A stretch of 18,935 bases of DNA from an uncultured Prevotella sp. (GTDB lineage Bacteria > Bacteroidota > Bacteroidia > Bacteroidales > Bacteroidaceae), in NCBI GenBank assembly GCA_900556795.1, contig USQD01000010.1, positions 1 to 18,935 of the forward strand, read 5' to 3'. Shown here piece by piece: positions 7,677 to 16,914 of the stretch. The notes beneath the pieces are model-generated. The model worked only from the letters and a program-made list of their open reading frames with translations. It searched no databases and was not told where the DNA came from. The translations under genes and the position numbers were made by a program. Numbering within the stretch: position 1 is the first letter of the stretch; each line of letters opens with the position of its first letter.

Positions 7677-7917
7677 ACTCTTCACCCTTCACCTTTCATG
7701 CATAAACCCCTATCACTCAATAGTTTCGGCGGGTGAAGAGTTACGCAGACCCTTCACCCACTCTTCACCTTCTAATTTTTCCAGTTTTTTCGCATAAAAG
7801 CAAAATTTTCCAAGGGTGAAGAGTGGGTGAAGGGTGGTGAAGAGTTAAGAGCACTCTTCACCATCATAACATTCTAATTCACAGCAAATTACACCCAAAA
7901 GGTGAAGGGTGAAGAGT
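7677..7917. repeat. Cluster of GGTGAAGRGT repeats in both orientations
   Basis: GGTGAAGGGTGAAGAGT occurs exactly at 7901-7917 and inverted at 7677-7693. CCCTTCACCCACTCTTCACC (7750-7769) is mirrored at 7812-7834 with one extra G, across a loop of about 40 bp. GGTGAAGAGTTA occurs as direct copies at 7732-7743 and 7836-7847, and ACTCTTCACC at 7853-7862. The whole can fold into nested hairpins. Spacing is irregular, so this is not a CRISPR array. It resembles low-complexity intergenic repeats seen in other Bacteroidales (from memory). Confidence 0.8.
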
Positions 7918-7973
7918 AAAAGCGAGAGTAGAATTTTGACGACTGTGCTTGATTACCAAAGGCATCTTCTTCC

Positions 7974-8009
7974 TAAAAAAACGAGGCGATACATCGTTTC
8001 GTGCCTCGT
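7974..8009 (-). terminator. Hairpin with T-run, terminator-like on the minus strand
   Basis: ACGAGGC (7981-7987) pairs with GCCTCGT (8003-8009) around a 15-nt loop. Read leftward it is followed by a run of seven T, the classic intrinsic terminator pattern. No leftward gene is visible upstream of it, so it may instead be part of a repeat element with the adjoining hairpin. Confidence 0.4.
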
Positions 8010-8010
8010 C

Positions 8011-8051
8011 ATGGCATAATGTTGCCCTGGTAGGGGGCAACATTATGCCAT
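8011..8051. repeat. Perfect 17-bp stem, 7-nt loop hairpin
   Basis: ATGGCATAATGTTGCCC (8011-8027) is exactly complementary to GGGCAACATTATGCCAT (8035-8051), with loop TGGTAGG. There is no T-run on either side, so a simple terminator is unlikely. It abuts the terminator-like hairpin to the left with one base between them. Confidence 0.85.
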
Positions 8052-8158
8052 AGTCAGGCAATAAATGAAAAAAGGCTTAAATAAGCAGCAATGGAAGCCA
8101 CTTTCCTCCTGACAAATAGCCATTTTTAATTCTCCCCCCAACAAAAGTGCTGTAATTA

Positions 8159-8190
8159 TTTGGAGGTTTCAGGAATTAATCGTAAATTTG
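8159..8190 (+). promoter_or_regulatory. Promoter of the beta-galactosidase gene
   Basis: TTTG (8159-8162), a 20-bp spacer and TAAATTTG (8183-8190) match the Bacteroidetes consensus exactly. The leader to the ATG is about 55 nt. Confidence 0.65.
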
Positions 8191-8239
8191 CACCAAATCT
8201 AAACAGATTCATAACTAGCTAACTTGTAATTATTAATAA

Positions 8240-11545
<3,306 letters not shown>

Positions 11546-11562
11546 AGGAACACTAAATAAAG

Positions 11563-11681
11563 TCGCCCTGAAAGAGCAAAAGCTTTGGAATTGAAAGCTT
11601 TTGCCCTTTCAGGGCGATTCTATTATCTCCCTTTTAACCCAGGGTGTTACCCTGGGCTAGGAGCTTCTGCCCTTTCAGGGC
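11563..11681. repeat. Three-hairpin REP-like cluster
   Basis: Hairpin 1 (11563-11617) has two 24-nt arms, starting TCGCCCTGAAAG and ending CTTTCAGGGCGA, with one mismatch and loop GGAATTG. Hairpin 2 is CCCAGGGT-GTT-ACCCTGGG (11638-11656). Hairpin 3, GCCCTTTCAGGGC (11669-11681), repeats the outer right arm of hairpin 1. The first begins 17 bp after the beta-galactosidase stop and the cluster ends 17 bp before the convergent 52-aa gene, so it may also end transcription from both sides. Confidence 0.8.
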
Positions 11682-11698
11682 GTGCTGCAAAATAGCTT

Positions 11699-11857
11699 TT
11701 AGTAATCCTGGATGTAGCCCTTGGTAAACATGTCGTACGACAGGGCTTCCAGCTCGGCGAGCGTCATGTGCTCCACGGAATGCTCTATCTTGCGAATCAA
11801 CTCGTCCCGCTTGAAATCGTCGTTATCGCTCAGGCGCGATGTAAATCTATTGCTCAT
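11699..11857 (-). CDS. Small protein of unknown function (52 aa)
   Basis: Not recognised as a named family. Reading leftward from ATG 11857 gives 52 residues: MSNRFTSRLSDNDDFKRDEL, then IRKIEHSVEHMTLAELEA, ending YDMFTKGYIQDY and TAA. It is predicted largely helical and soluble, with no Cys, Trp, signal peptide or membrane segment. The LAELEAL-YDM-TKGY pattern looks like a conserved small helical domain rather than a random frame, and codon use is normal. It lies 61 bp downstream of ribD on the same strand and could be co-transcribed with it. The hairpin cluster 11563-11681 lies just past its stop. Coding is likely; function unknown. Confidence 0.68.
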   Translation of the reverse strand: MSNRFTSRLSDNDDFKRDELIRKIEHSVEHMTLAELEALSYDMFTKGYIQDY

Positions 11858-11918
11858 TTCTTTACTTTTGAACTTTATTACTTTGAATGTTATGATTAGC
11901 TTTATTGCTCATATGAAA

Positions 11919-12956
11919 CTATTGGCGCTCATAGGTATTGATGATGTTTCCATCATACGCCTCATGGCTCACTAATCGGATGTTATGAGGAAGCTTTGGT
12001 GCTGCTGTTCCGGCAGTTACCACGTTTTCCACAGATGTGGATAAAGATGTTTCTACCCTGATTTCATCCCATAATCCGGCATCGAGGAAAGCCTGATGGG
12101 TGATAGCTCCACCTTCTACTATCAGCGACTGTACCTTATTATTATATAGGTACTGCATGATCTGCTTCAACACCTCTTCCTTGCCCCTGGAGAAATCCAA
12201 GCCCTCGAAACAAGGATGATGACGGTCGATGACCAGTCGCATCGGGTCCTTACCGCTCCAATCTCTTACGTTGAGCTGGCTATGGTCGCGCTCATCGGTA
12301 ATCCTTCCTACCAGGATAGCATCGTTCTCGGCACGAAGCTTATGCGAAAGCATCTTGGTAAAAGGCGAAGAAATCGCCATTCCCTGATAATTATTATCCA
12401 GAAAACCATTCGCAGTCTGCGCCCATTTCAGGATGATATATGGTCGCTGATGGGTATTGAAAGTGATGAAACGCTTGTTGAGTTCGAGGCATTCCGCCTC
12501 CAGAACGCCTACTGTTACCTCGATTCCTGCCTCGCGAATCTTCTGGATTCCACGCCCCTGAACCTTGGCAAAAGGATCTACGCAGCCGCAGACACATCTC
12601 TTCACGCCTTTCCTGACGACCAGGTCGGCACAAGGAGGCGTCTTGCCATAATGGGAACAGGGTTCGAGACTCACGTAGATAGTGGCTTCCTTCAGCAGAT
12701 GCTCATCTTCGGGCTTCACAGAAGCAAAGGCATTGACCTCAGCATGCCCCTCGCCACATCTTACATGATAGCCCTCGCCGATGATTCTTCCTTCTGCGCT
12801 CACGATGACGGCGCCCACCATCGGATTAGGCTTCGCATTCTGCCTACCATTCTTAGCCAACTGCAGGCAGCGGCGCATGAACATTTCGTCAATCTCCTGC
12901 TGAGAGAGCGGCTCTCCCGTCTTCGGATTCTGAAAAGATACTTTATTTTGTTTCAT
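11919..12956 (-). CDS. ribD: Bifunctional riboflavin biosynthesis deaminase/reductase
   Basis: 345 residues. The N-terminal zinc deaminase domain has HAE (His71, Glu73) and EPCSHYGKTPPC (Cys100, Cys109), the CDA-type zinc site. The C-terminal reductase domain starts near residue 172 (RPYIILKWAQTANGFL) and includes ILVGRITDERDHSQLNVRDW and the nucleotide-binding SLIVEGGAITHQAFL. It performs the second and third steps of riboflavin synthesis in the cytoplasm: deamination of the pyrimidine from GTP, then NADPH-dependent reduction of the ribosyl side chain. ATG 12956 gives about 25 residues before the usual family start; Met25 or Met27 (MFMRRCLQLA) is an alternative. The gene diverges from prmC, with 87 bp between the starts. 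No other rib gene and no FMN riboswitch are visible here. Confidence 0.95.
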   Translation of the reverse strand: MKQNKVSFQNPKTGEPLSQQEIDEMFMRRCLQLAKNGRQNAKPNPMVGAVIVSAEGRIIGEGYHVRCGEGHAEVNAFASVKPEDEHLLKEATIYVSLEPCSHYGKTPPCADLVVRKGVKRCVCGCVDPFAKVQGRGIQKIREAGIEVTVGVLEAECLELNKRFITFNTHQRPYIILKWAQTANGFLDNNYQGMAISSPFTKMLSHKLRAENDAILVGRITDERDHSQLNVRDWSGKDPMRLVIDRHHPCFEGLDFSRGKEEVLKQIMQYLYNNKVQSLIVEGGAITHQAFLDAGLWDEIRVETSLSTSVENVVTAGTAAPKLPHNIRLVSHEAYDGNIINTYERQ

Positions 12957-13002
12957 ATTCTATTTTTCTTCGTTTTTCTTACTCATTTTCGATAAATTGT
13001 CG

Positions 13003-13010
13003 TACCTTTG
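13003..13010 (+). promoter_or_regulatory. -7 element upstream of prmC
   Basis: TACCTTTG matches TAnnTTTG, and the prmC ATG follows 33 bp later. No good TTTG -33 element lies at the right distance, so only the -7 half is supported. It rules out the in-frame TTG at 13008 as start. Confidence 0.5.
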
Positions 13011-13043
13011 CTCTCAAATCAAACCATAATATACAATTTAGAG

Positions 13044-14078
13044 ATGAAAACTTATCAACACCTTTGGCAATCCCTCACCCCTCTATATGATGCTGGCGAA
13101 GCACAGGCTATCGTCCGCACCGTACTCGATGTGAAGTACGGAATGACGCTGACCGACATTATCGGCGGCAAAGTTAATGAATTATCTGCAGACGAGGGCA
13201 AAAAACTCGAAGAAATTGTCTGTAGACTGCAAAAAGGCGAGCCAGTGCAGTACGTGCTGGGGCAAGCCGACTTTGCAGGAAGAACCTTCCATGTGGAGCC
13301 GGGCGTGCTGATCCCAAGACCTGAGACAGCCGAGCTGTGTCAATGGATTGCGGAAACACAGAACGAGAACATGAAAAAAGAAGAGGCAATTATCAGAGAA
13401 GAATTTAACATCAGCCCTGACGTTGCCCTTGAAGACGTAAACTTGTTTGAGGGAAAAGGATGGTTCAAGCGCAAATATTTACGTTTGAGATTCCTCATCA
13501 AAATGATACATTGTTATAAAAAAGCTCGTCGTACTAAACTAGCCGTTCCTCGACCAAGAATCATAGATTTAGGTACCGGCTCTGGCTGCATTGCCATTAC
13601 CCTGAGCCTTGACATTCCAAATTCAGAAGTATTAGGATTCGACATTTCCGACTCTGCCTGCAATGTTGCTACAAAGAATGCCAAGCAATTAGCGTCCAGA
13701 GCTAGCTTCCACAAATTCGATATTTTTGACTTGCTTGAAAAGTGTAAAACAAACAGAGAAAATCATTTTAAAGTAGACATCATCGTGAGCAATCCTCCTT
13801 ATATCTGCGAAAAGGAGAAGGCAGATATGGAGAAAAACGTCCTTGATTACGAGCCCGATCTCGCCCTCTTCGTGCCCGATGAAGATCCCCTGAAGTTCTA
13901 TCGAGCCATCGCCGAGTTCGCCTCATTAGAATTGCGAAGCTGGGGCATGCTCTATTTCGAGATCAACCCTCTTTACGAAAAGGAGACAAGAGAAATGCTC
14001 GAAGGATTTGGCTTCAAGGATATTGAAACCAAAGAAGATGCTTTCGGAAAGAAGAGAATGATGCGAGCAATGAAATAG
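13044..14078 (+). CDS. prmC: Peptide chain release factor N5-glutamine methyltransferase, with extra internal segment
   Basis: 344 residues against about 275-290 for most PrmC/HemK. The N-terminal helical domain (1-100) ends in VLIPRPETAELCQWI. The Rossmann methyltransferase domain has the SAM motif DLGTGSGCIAI (175-185), the acidic FDIS (199-202) and the substrate motif NPPY (250-253). It methylates the Gln of the GGQ loop in RF1/RF2. Residues about 106-168 form an insertion between the two domains, ending in a very basic, partly hydrophobic stretch (WFKRKYLRLRFLIKMIHCYK and on). The catalytic parts are intact, so it should work. ATG 13044 is chosen because the -7 element lies at 13003-13010. 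This is the first gene of the rightward prmC-recX-comF series. Confidence 0.93.
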   Translation: MKTYQHLWQSLTPLYDAGEAQAIVRTVLDVKYGMTLTDIIGGKVNELSADEGKKLEEIVCRLQKGEPVQYVLGQADFAGRTFHVEPGVLIPRPETAELCQWIAETQNENMKKEEAIIREEFNISPDVALEDVNLFEGKGWFKRKYLRLRFLIKMIHCYKKARRTKLAVPRPRIIDLGTGSGCIAITLSLDIPNSEVLGFDISDSACNVATKNAKQLASRASFHKFDIFDLLEKCKTNRENHFKVDIIVSNPPYICEKEKADMEKNVLDYEPDLALFVPDEDPLKFYRAIAEFASLELRSWGMLYFEINPLYEKETREMLEGFGFKDIETKEDAFGKKRMMRAMK

Positions 14079-14090
14079 ACTATTAGATAA

Positions 14091-14279
14091 GCGGATTGCA
14101 AATCCGCAAAATAATATGGTCGAACATTTTTTGACACCGGATTGCAAATCCGGCGGAACGCCTAGCGGAAGACAACGCCTAACGATTCCAGAAAGTCCAC
14201 CGCCAGGCGTCCCTGCGGATTTGCAATCCGCAGTAAAAAAAGGTTCGACCTATCAAAGCCGGAGGATTTGTAATCCTCC
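14091..14279. repeat. Composite palindromic element (four REP-like hairpins in mirror order)
   Basis: Four small hairpins share a GGATT-TGC/TGT-AATCC core: GCGGATTGCAAATCCGC (14091-14107), CCGGATTGCAAATCCGG (14137-14153), TGCGGATTTGCAATCCGCA (14214-14232) and GGAGGATTTGTAATCCTCC (14261-14279). Between them GGTCGAAC (14118-14125) mirrors GTTCGACC (14243-14250), and GGAACGCCTAGCGG (14155-14168) mirrors CCGCCAGGCGTCC (14200-14212), so the whole 190 bp can fold as one large cruciform. It fills the gap between prmC and recX. Confidence 0.85.
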
Positions 14280-14299
14280 CAATAATACATAAATGCATT

Positions 14300-14830
14300 A
14301 TGGAATATTATGACAACTCCAAGCGCCCCAAGAAGCCGATGACTGAGGAGCAGGCTCTCCTGAAACTCACCACCCTCTGCACGAAAGCCGAACATTGCTC
14401 GCAAGAGATGCTCGACAAGATGAAGAAATGGGGACTGGAAGAGGAAGCCATAGCCCGCAACATGGAATTTCTGACTCAGAAGAAATTTATCGACGATGAG
14501 CGCTTTGCCCGCTTCTTCATCAACGACAAGATAAAATATAACAAGTGGGGACGAAGGAAGGTGGAGCAGGCACTCTGGCTGAAACATATTCCCAAGGAAA
14601 TCTCCGACCCCATCTTCGAGGAAATCGAGGACGACATGTATACGGAAACCCTCCTGCCCCTGATGAAAAGCAAATATAAGAGCATCAAGGCTAAGAACGA
14701 TTATGAACGCTCCATGAAACTCATCCGTTTTGCCCTTGGCAGAGGTTACAGTATGGATGTAATTCACAAATGCATCGACAAGATGAAAGAAGAAGATTTG
14801 GGCGACATCGATTTCGAAGAAGATTTCTAA
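14300..14830 (+). CDS. recX: RecX-family regulatory protein
   Basis: 176 residues, small, charged and all-helical as expected of RecX. The core AEHCSQEMLDKMKKWGLEEE, then FLTQKKFIDDERFARFFI and KWGRRKVEQALWLKHIP, fits the RecX three-helix repeats; the segment up to about residue 150 (KLIRFALGRGYSMDVIHKCI) supplies the last repeat. The C-terminus (EEDLGDIDFEEDF) is acidic. RecX binds RecA filaments and limits recombinase activity in the cytoplasm. The recA gene is not nearby, which is usual in Bacteroidetes. The gene starts 21 bp after the composite palindromic element, with no clear promoter motif, so it probably depends on prmC transcription reading through the element. Confidence 0.88.
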   Translation: MEYYDNSKRPKKPMTEEQALLKLTTLCTKAEHCSQEMLDKMKKWGLEEEAIARNMEFLTQKKFIDDERFARFFINDKIKYNKWGRRKVEQALWLKHIPKEISDPIFEEIEDDMYTETLLPLMKSKYKSIKAKNDYERSMKLIRFALGRGYSMDVIHKCIDKMKEEDLGDIDFEEDF

Positions 14831-14870
14831 GAAAAACGTAATAATTCATCTTTATTGCATGGGTAAAAAA

Positions 14871-14911
14871 CTAAAAGTTCAAAAATCAAAGCTAAAAATG
14901 CAAAATCAAAG
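14871..14911 (+). repeat. Tandem imperfect 20-21-bp repeat before comF
   Basis: CTAAAAGTTCAAAAATCAAAG (14871-14891) is followed directly by a near copy starting CTAAAAATGCAAAATCAAAG (14892-14911), just before the ATG at 14914. It is A-rich and may help ribosome loading, or simply be slippage-prone DNA. Confidence 0.6.
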
Positions 14912-14913
14912 TA

Positions 14914-15645
14914 ATGCAAATCAGCCTATTAGGGAAAATACTAGACCTGTTATTCCCCCGCTACTGCCTGATATGCGGTAGCCGCCTTCAAGGGTCGGAA
15001 GAAATGCTCTGCACATCCTGCATCTCAACTTTGCCTCGTACAGATACATGGAAAAATCCATACGAGAACGAGATGGCAAAGATTTTCTGGGCACATATTC
15101 CCATCGAGCGATGCGCCTCTTTGTTTTATTACCAGAGCCATTCACCAGCCAGCCAGGCTATCTATGCCCTGAAATATGGAGACAGACCGGATGCAGGCTT
15201 CTATCTGGGAGAAATCATTGGGCATGAAGGAAACAAGAGAAATTTCTTTGAAGGAATTGACGCCATCATCCCCATTCCACTGACACCAAAAAGGAAGAAA
15301 AAACGTGGCTACAATCAAAGCGAACAAATAGCCAAAGGCATCAGACGGCAAACCCGGCTGCCCATCATCACCGATGCGGTAAAAAGGGAAGTCTTCAAAG
15401 AAAGTCAAACACATAAGAATAAATGGCAAAGACAGGAAAATGTGGAACATGCATTCCGGCTTGCTCCATTCTATCATGATGAGAAAGGCAGAAAGTACCC
15501 CACCACAGACCTGGCGGGCAAACATATTCTCATCGTAGACGACGTCTGCACTACGGGAGCCACCGTCATCGCCTGCTGTAAGGAACTCATGAAAGCTGGC
15601 AAAATGAAATTCAGCTTCACATCCGTAGGATGGACGAAGGAATAA
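14914..15645 (+). CDS. comF: ComF-family phosphoribosyltransferase-like protein
   Basis: 243 residues. An N-terminal four-cysteine zinc ribbon (Cys18, Cys21, Cys33, Cys36, in FPRYCLICG and MLCTSC) is followed by a type I phosphoribosyltransferase fold: ALKYGDRPDAG (85-95), DAIIPIPLTPKRKKKRGYNQ (116-134) and the PRPP-loop motif HILIVDDVCTTGAT (204-217). ComF proteins are linked to uptake and processing of transforming DNA in competent bacteria and to nucleotide or primosome functions in others; the reaction is not established. The gene follows recX after 83 bp containing a tandem A-rich repeat. Zinc ribbon and PRPP loop are both intact. Confidence 0.9.
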   Translation: MQISLLGKILDLLFPRYCLICGSRLQGSEEMLCTSCISTLPRTDTWKNPYENEMAKIFWAHIPIERCASLFYYQSHSPASQAIYALKYGDRPDAGFYLGEIIGHEGNKRNFFEGIDAIIPIPLTPKRKKKRGYNQSEQIAKGIRRQTRLPIITDAVKREVFKESQTHKNKWQRQENVEHAFRLAPFYHDEKGRKYPTTDLAGKHILIVDDVCTTGATVIACCKELMKAGKMKFSFTSVGWTKE

Positions 15646-15750
15646 AAATAAAGAACTGAAGAATAGTCGAAAACAGCAGAAAAACGGGCTAGAGGTATAA
15701 AAAATATATAATAAATCGCATCTTTGTGGCAATAACTCACTTTTTTGTAG

Positions 15751-15758
15751 TACCTTTG
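15751..15758 (+). promoter_or_regulatory. -7 element upstream of pyrE
   Basis: TACCTTTG matches TAnnTTTG and lies 30 bp before the pyrE ATG. The nearest TTTG at 15723-15726 is 24 bp upstream, longer than the usual 19-21, so the -33 half is uncertain. Confidence 0.5.
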
Positions 15759-15788
15759 CCAAAAATTAATAATTAATTCCTTATAATT

Positions 15789-16421
15789 ATGGACAAACTG
15801 AAGAAAGAATTCGCATCTAAGTTATTGAAGGTTAAGGCTATCAAATTGCAGCCTAACGATCCGTTCACATGGGCTTCTGGCTGGAAGTCCCCTTTCTATT
15901 GTGATAATCGCAAGACATTGTCTTTCCCTGAACTCCGCAACTATGTGAAGCTCGAACTTGTACACGCCATCCTGGAACAGTTCCCAGAGGCTGACGCTGT
16001 TGCCGGTGTTGCTACAGGTGCCATCGCACAGGGTGCCTTGGTTGCTGACGAGTTGCACTTGCCTTTCGTTTACGTCCGTTCTAAACCAAAGGATCACGGT
16101 ATGCAGAACCTCATCGAAGGTCAGCTCGACCCTAAGGCTAAGGTTGTGGTAGTAGAAGACTTGATTTCTACCGGCGGCAGCTCTCTCAAGGCAGTAGAGG
16201 CTCTCCGCAAGAACGGCAACGAGATTGTGGGCATGGTAGCTAGCTACACCTATGGTTTCCCTATCGCTGAGAAGGCTTTTGCTGATGCTAACGTGAAGTT
16301 GGTTACTCTGACTGACTACGAGCACGTAGTGGCAGAGGCTTTGGAGACAGGCTACATCAAGCAGGAAGACGTAGAGTTGCTCCACGAGTGGCGCAAGGAC
16401 CCAGCTAACTGGAAGAAGTAA
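15789..16421 (+). CDS. pyrE: Orotate phosphoribosyltransferase
   Basis: 210 residues, normal length. It joins orotate and PRPP to give orotidine 5'-phosphate, the fifth step of pyrimidine synthesis, in the cytoplasm. Visible features: the substrate strand FTWASGWKSPFYCDNRK (27-42), the PRPP-side loop VAGVATGAIAQGALVADEL (71-89), the flexible catalytic loop RSKPKDHGMQNLIEG (97-111) and the PRPP motif VVVVEDLISTGGSS (119-132). Its own -7 element lies at 15751-15758. It heads a tight group with the SRPBCC gene (18 bp later) and argH (13 bp later again), so the three are probably co-transcribed. Codon bias suggests high expression. Confidence 0.97.
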   Translation: MDKLKKEFASKLLKVKAIKLQPNDPFTWASGWKSPFYCDNRKTLSFPELRNYVKLELVHAILEQFPEADAVAGVATGAIAQGALVADELHLPFVYVRSKPKDHGMQNLIEGQLDPKAKVVVVEDLISTGGSSLKAVEALRKNGNEIVGMVASYTYGFPIAEKAFADANVKLVTLTDYEHVVAEALETGYIKQEDVELLHEWRKDPANWKK

Positions 16422-16439
16422 TTTTTGACCCATCAATCA

Positions 16440-16901
16440 ATGAGTACAAGTACATTCGAAAGTAATATCAAACAGATTCCTCACAAGCAGGAATCTGTTT
16501 TTAATACTTTGAGCGACCTCAACAACCTGCAGGTGCTCAAGGACCGCTTCGAGCAGGTGAAAGACCAGATTCCAGAAGACAAGAGAAAGGAAATGGAGAA
16601 ACTCAAGGACCTGAGATTCGACAGCGACAGCATCACAATCAACGCTCCTATGGTGGGCGACCTGAAGATGCGCATCATCGACAGAGATTTTCCAAAAACC
16701 ATCAAGTTCGAGACAGAGAACAGCCCTATCCCATTCAACTTCTGGATTCAGCTGCTCCCTACAGGAGAATTCTCATGCAAGATGAAGCTCACCATCAAGG
16801 CTGAGCTCAACATGTTTATCAAGGGTATGGTGAAGAAGCCATTGCAGGAAGGCATCGAGAAAATTGCAGACGCCCTGGCGATGATTCCTTACCAGGATTA
16901 A
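16440..16901 (+). CDS. SRPBCC-fold protein, possible ligand-binding protein
   Basis: 153 residues from ATG 16440; an in-frame TTG at 16425 is less likely. The pattern FESNIKQIPHKQESVFNTLS at the start, then a helical stretch, beta strands (SITINAPMVGDLKMRIID; TIKFETENSPIPFNFWIQLL; GEFSCKMKLTIKAELN) and a long C-terminal helix (PLQEGIEKIADALAMIP) fits the START/SRPBCC (polyketide cyclase/CoxG-like) fold, which forms a cavity for hydrophobic ligands. No catalytic residues can be assigned. It has no signal peptide, so it acts in the cytoplasm. Its place between pyrE and argH, 18 and 13 bp away, suggests co-regulation with biosynthetic genes, but its ligand and role are unknown. Confidence 0.82.
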   Translation: MSTSTFESNIKQIPHKQESVFNTLSDLNNLQVLKDRFEQVKDQIPEDKRKEMEKLKDLRFDSDSITINAPMVGDLKMRIIDRDFPKTIKFETENSPIPFNFWIQLLPTGEFSCKMKLTIKAELNMFIKGMVKKPLQEGIEKIADALAMIPYQD

Positions 16902-16914
16902 AAATAAAGAAATT

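Noticed and set aside
7677..7917. CRISPR-like array
   Set aside because: Repeat units are short, occur in both orientations and have irregular spacing; no spacers of constant length and no cas genes.
7879..8061. 60-codon frame on the minus strand
   Set aside because: Made almost entirely of hairpin and GGTGAAGRGT repeat sequence, with no promoter and no domain.
12216..12995. 259-codon open frame on the plus strand
   Set aside because: Antisense to ribD, whose motifs are complete; no recognisable domain, and it would run past the ribD start into the prmC promoter region.
14162..14767. 201-codon frame on the minus strand
   Set aside because: Antisense to recX and extends into the palindromic element; translation of the repeats gives the RIANPQGR-type peptide typical of such repeats, not a gene.
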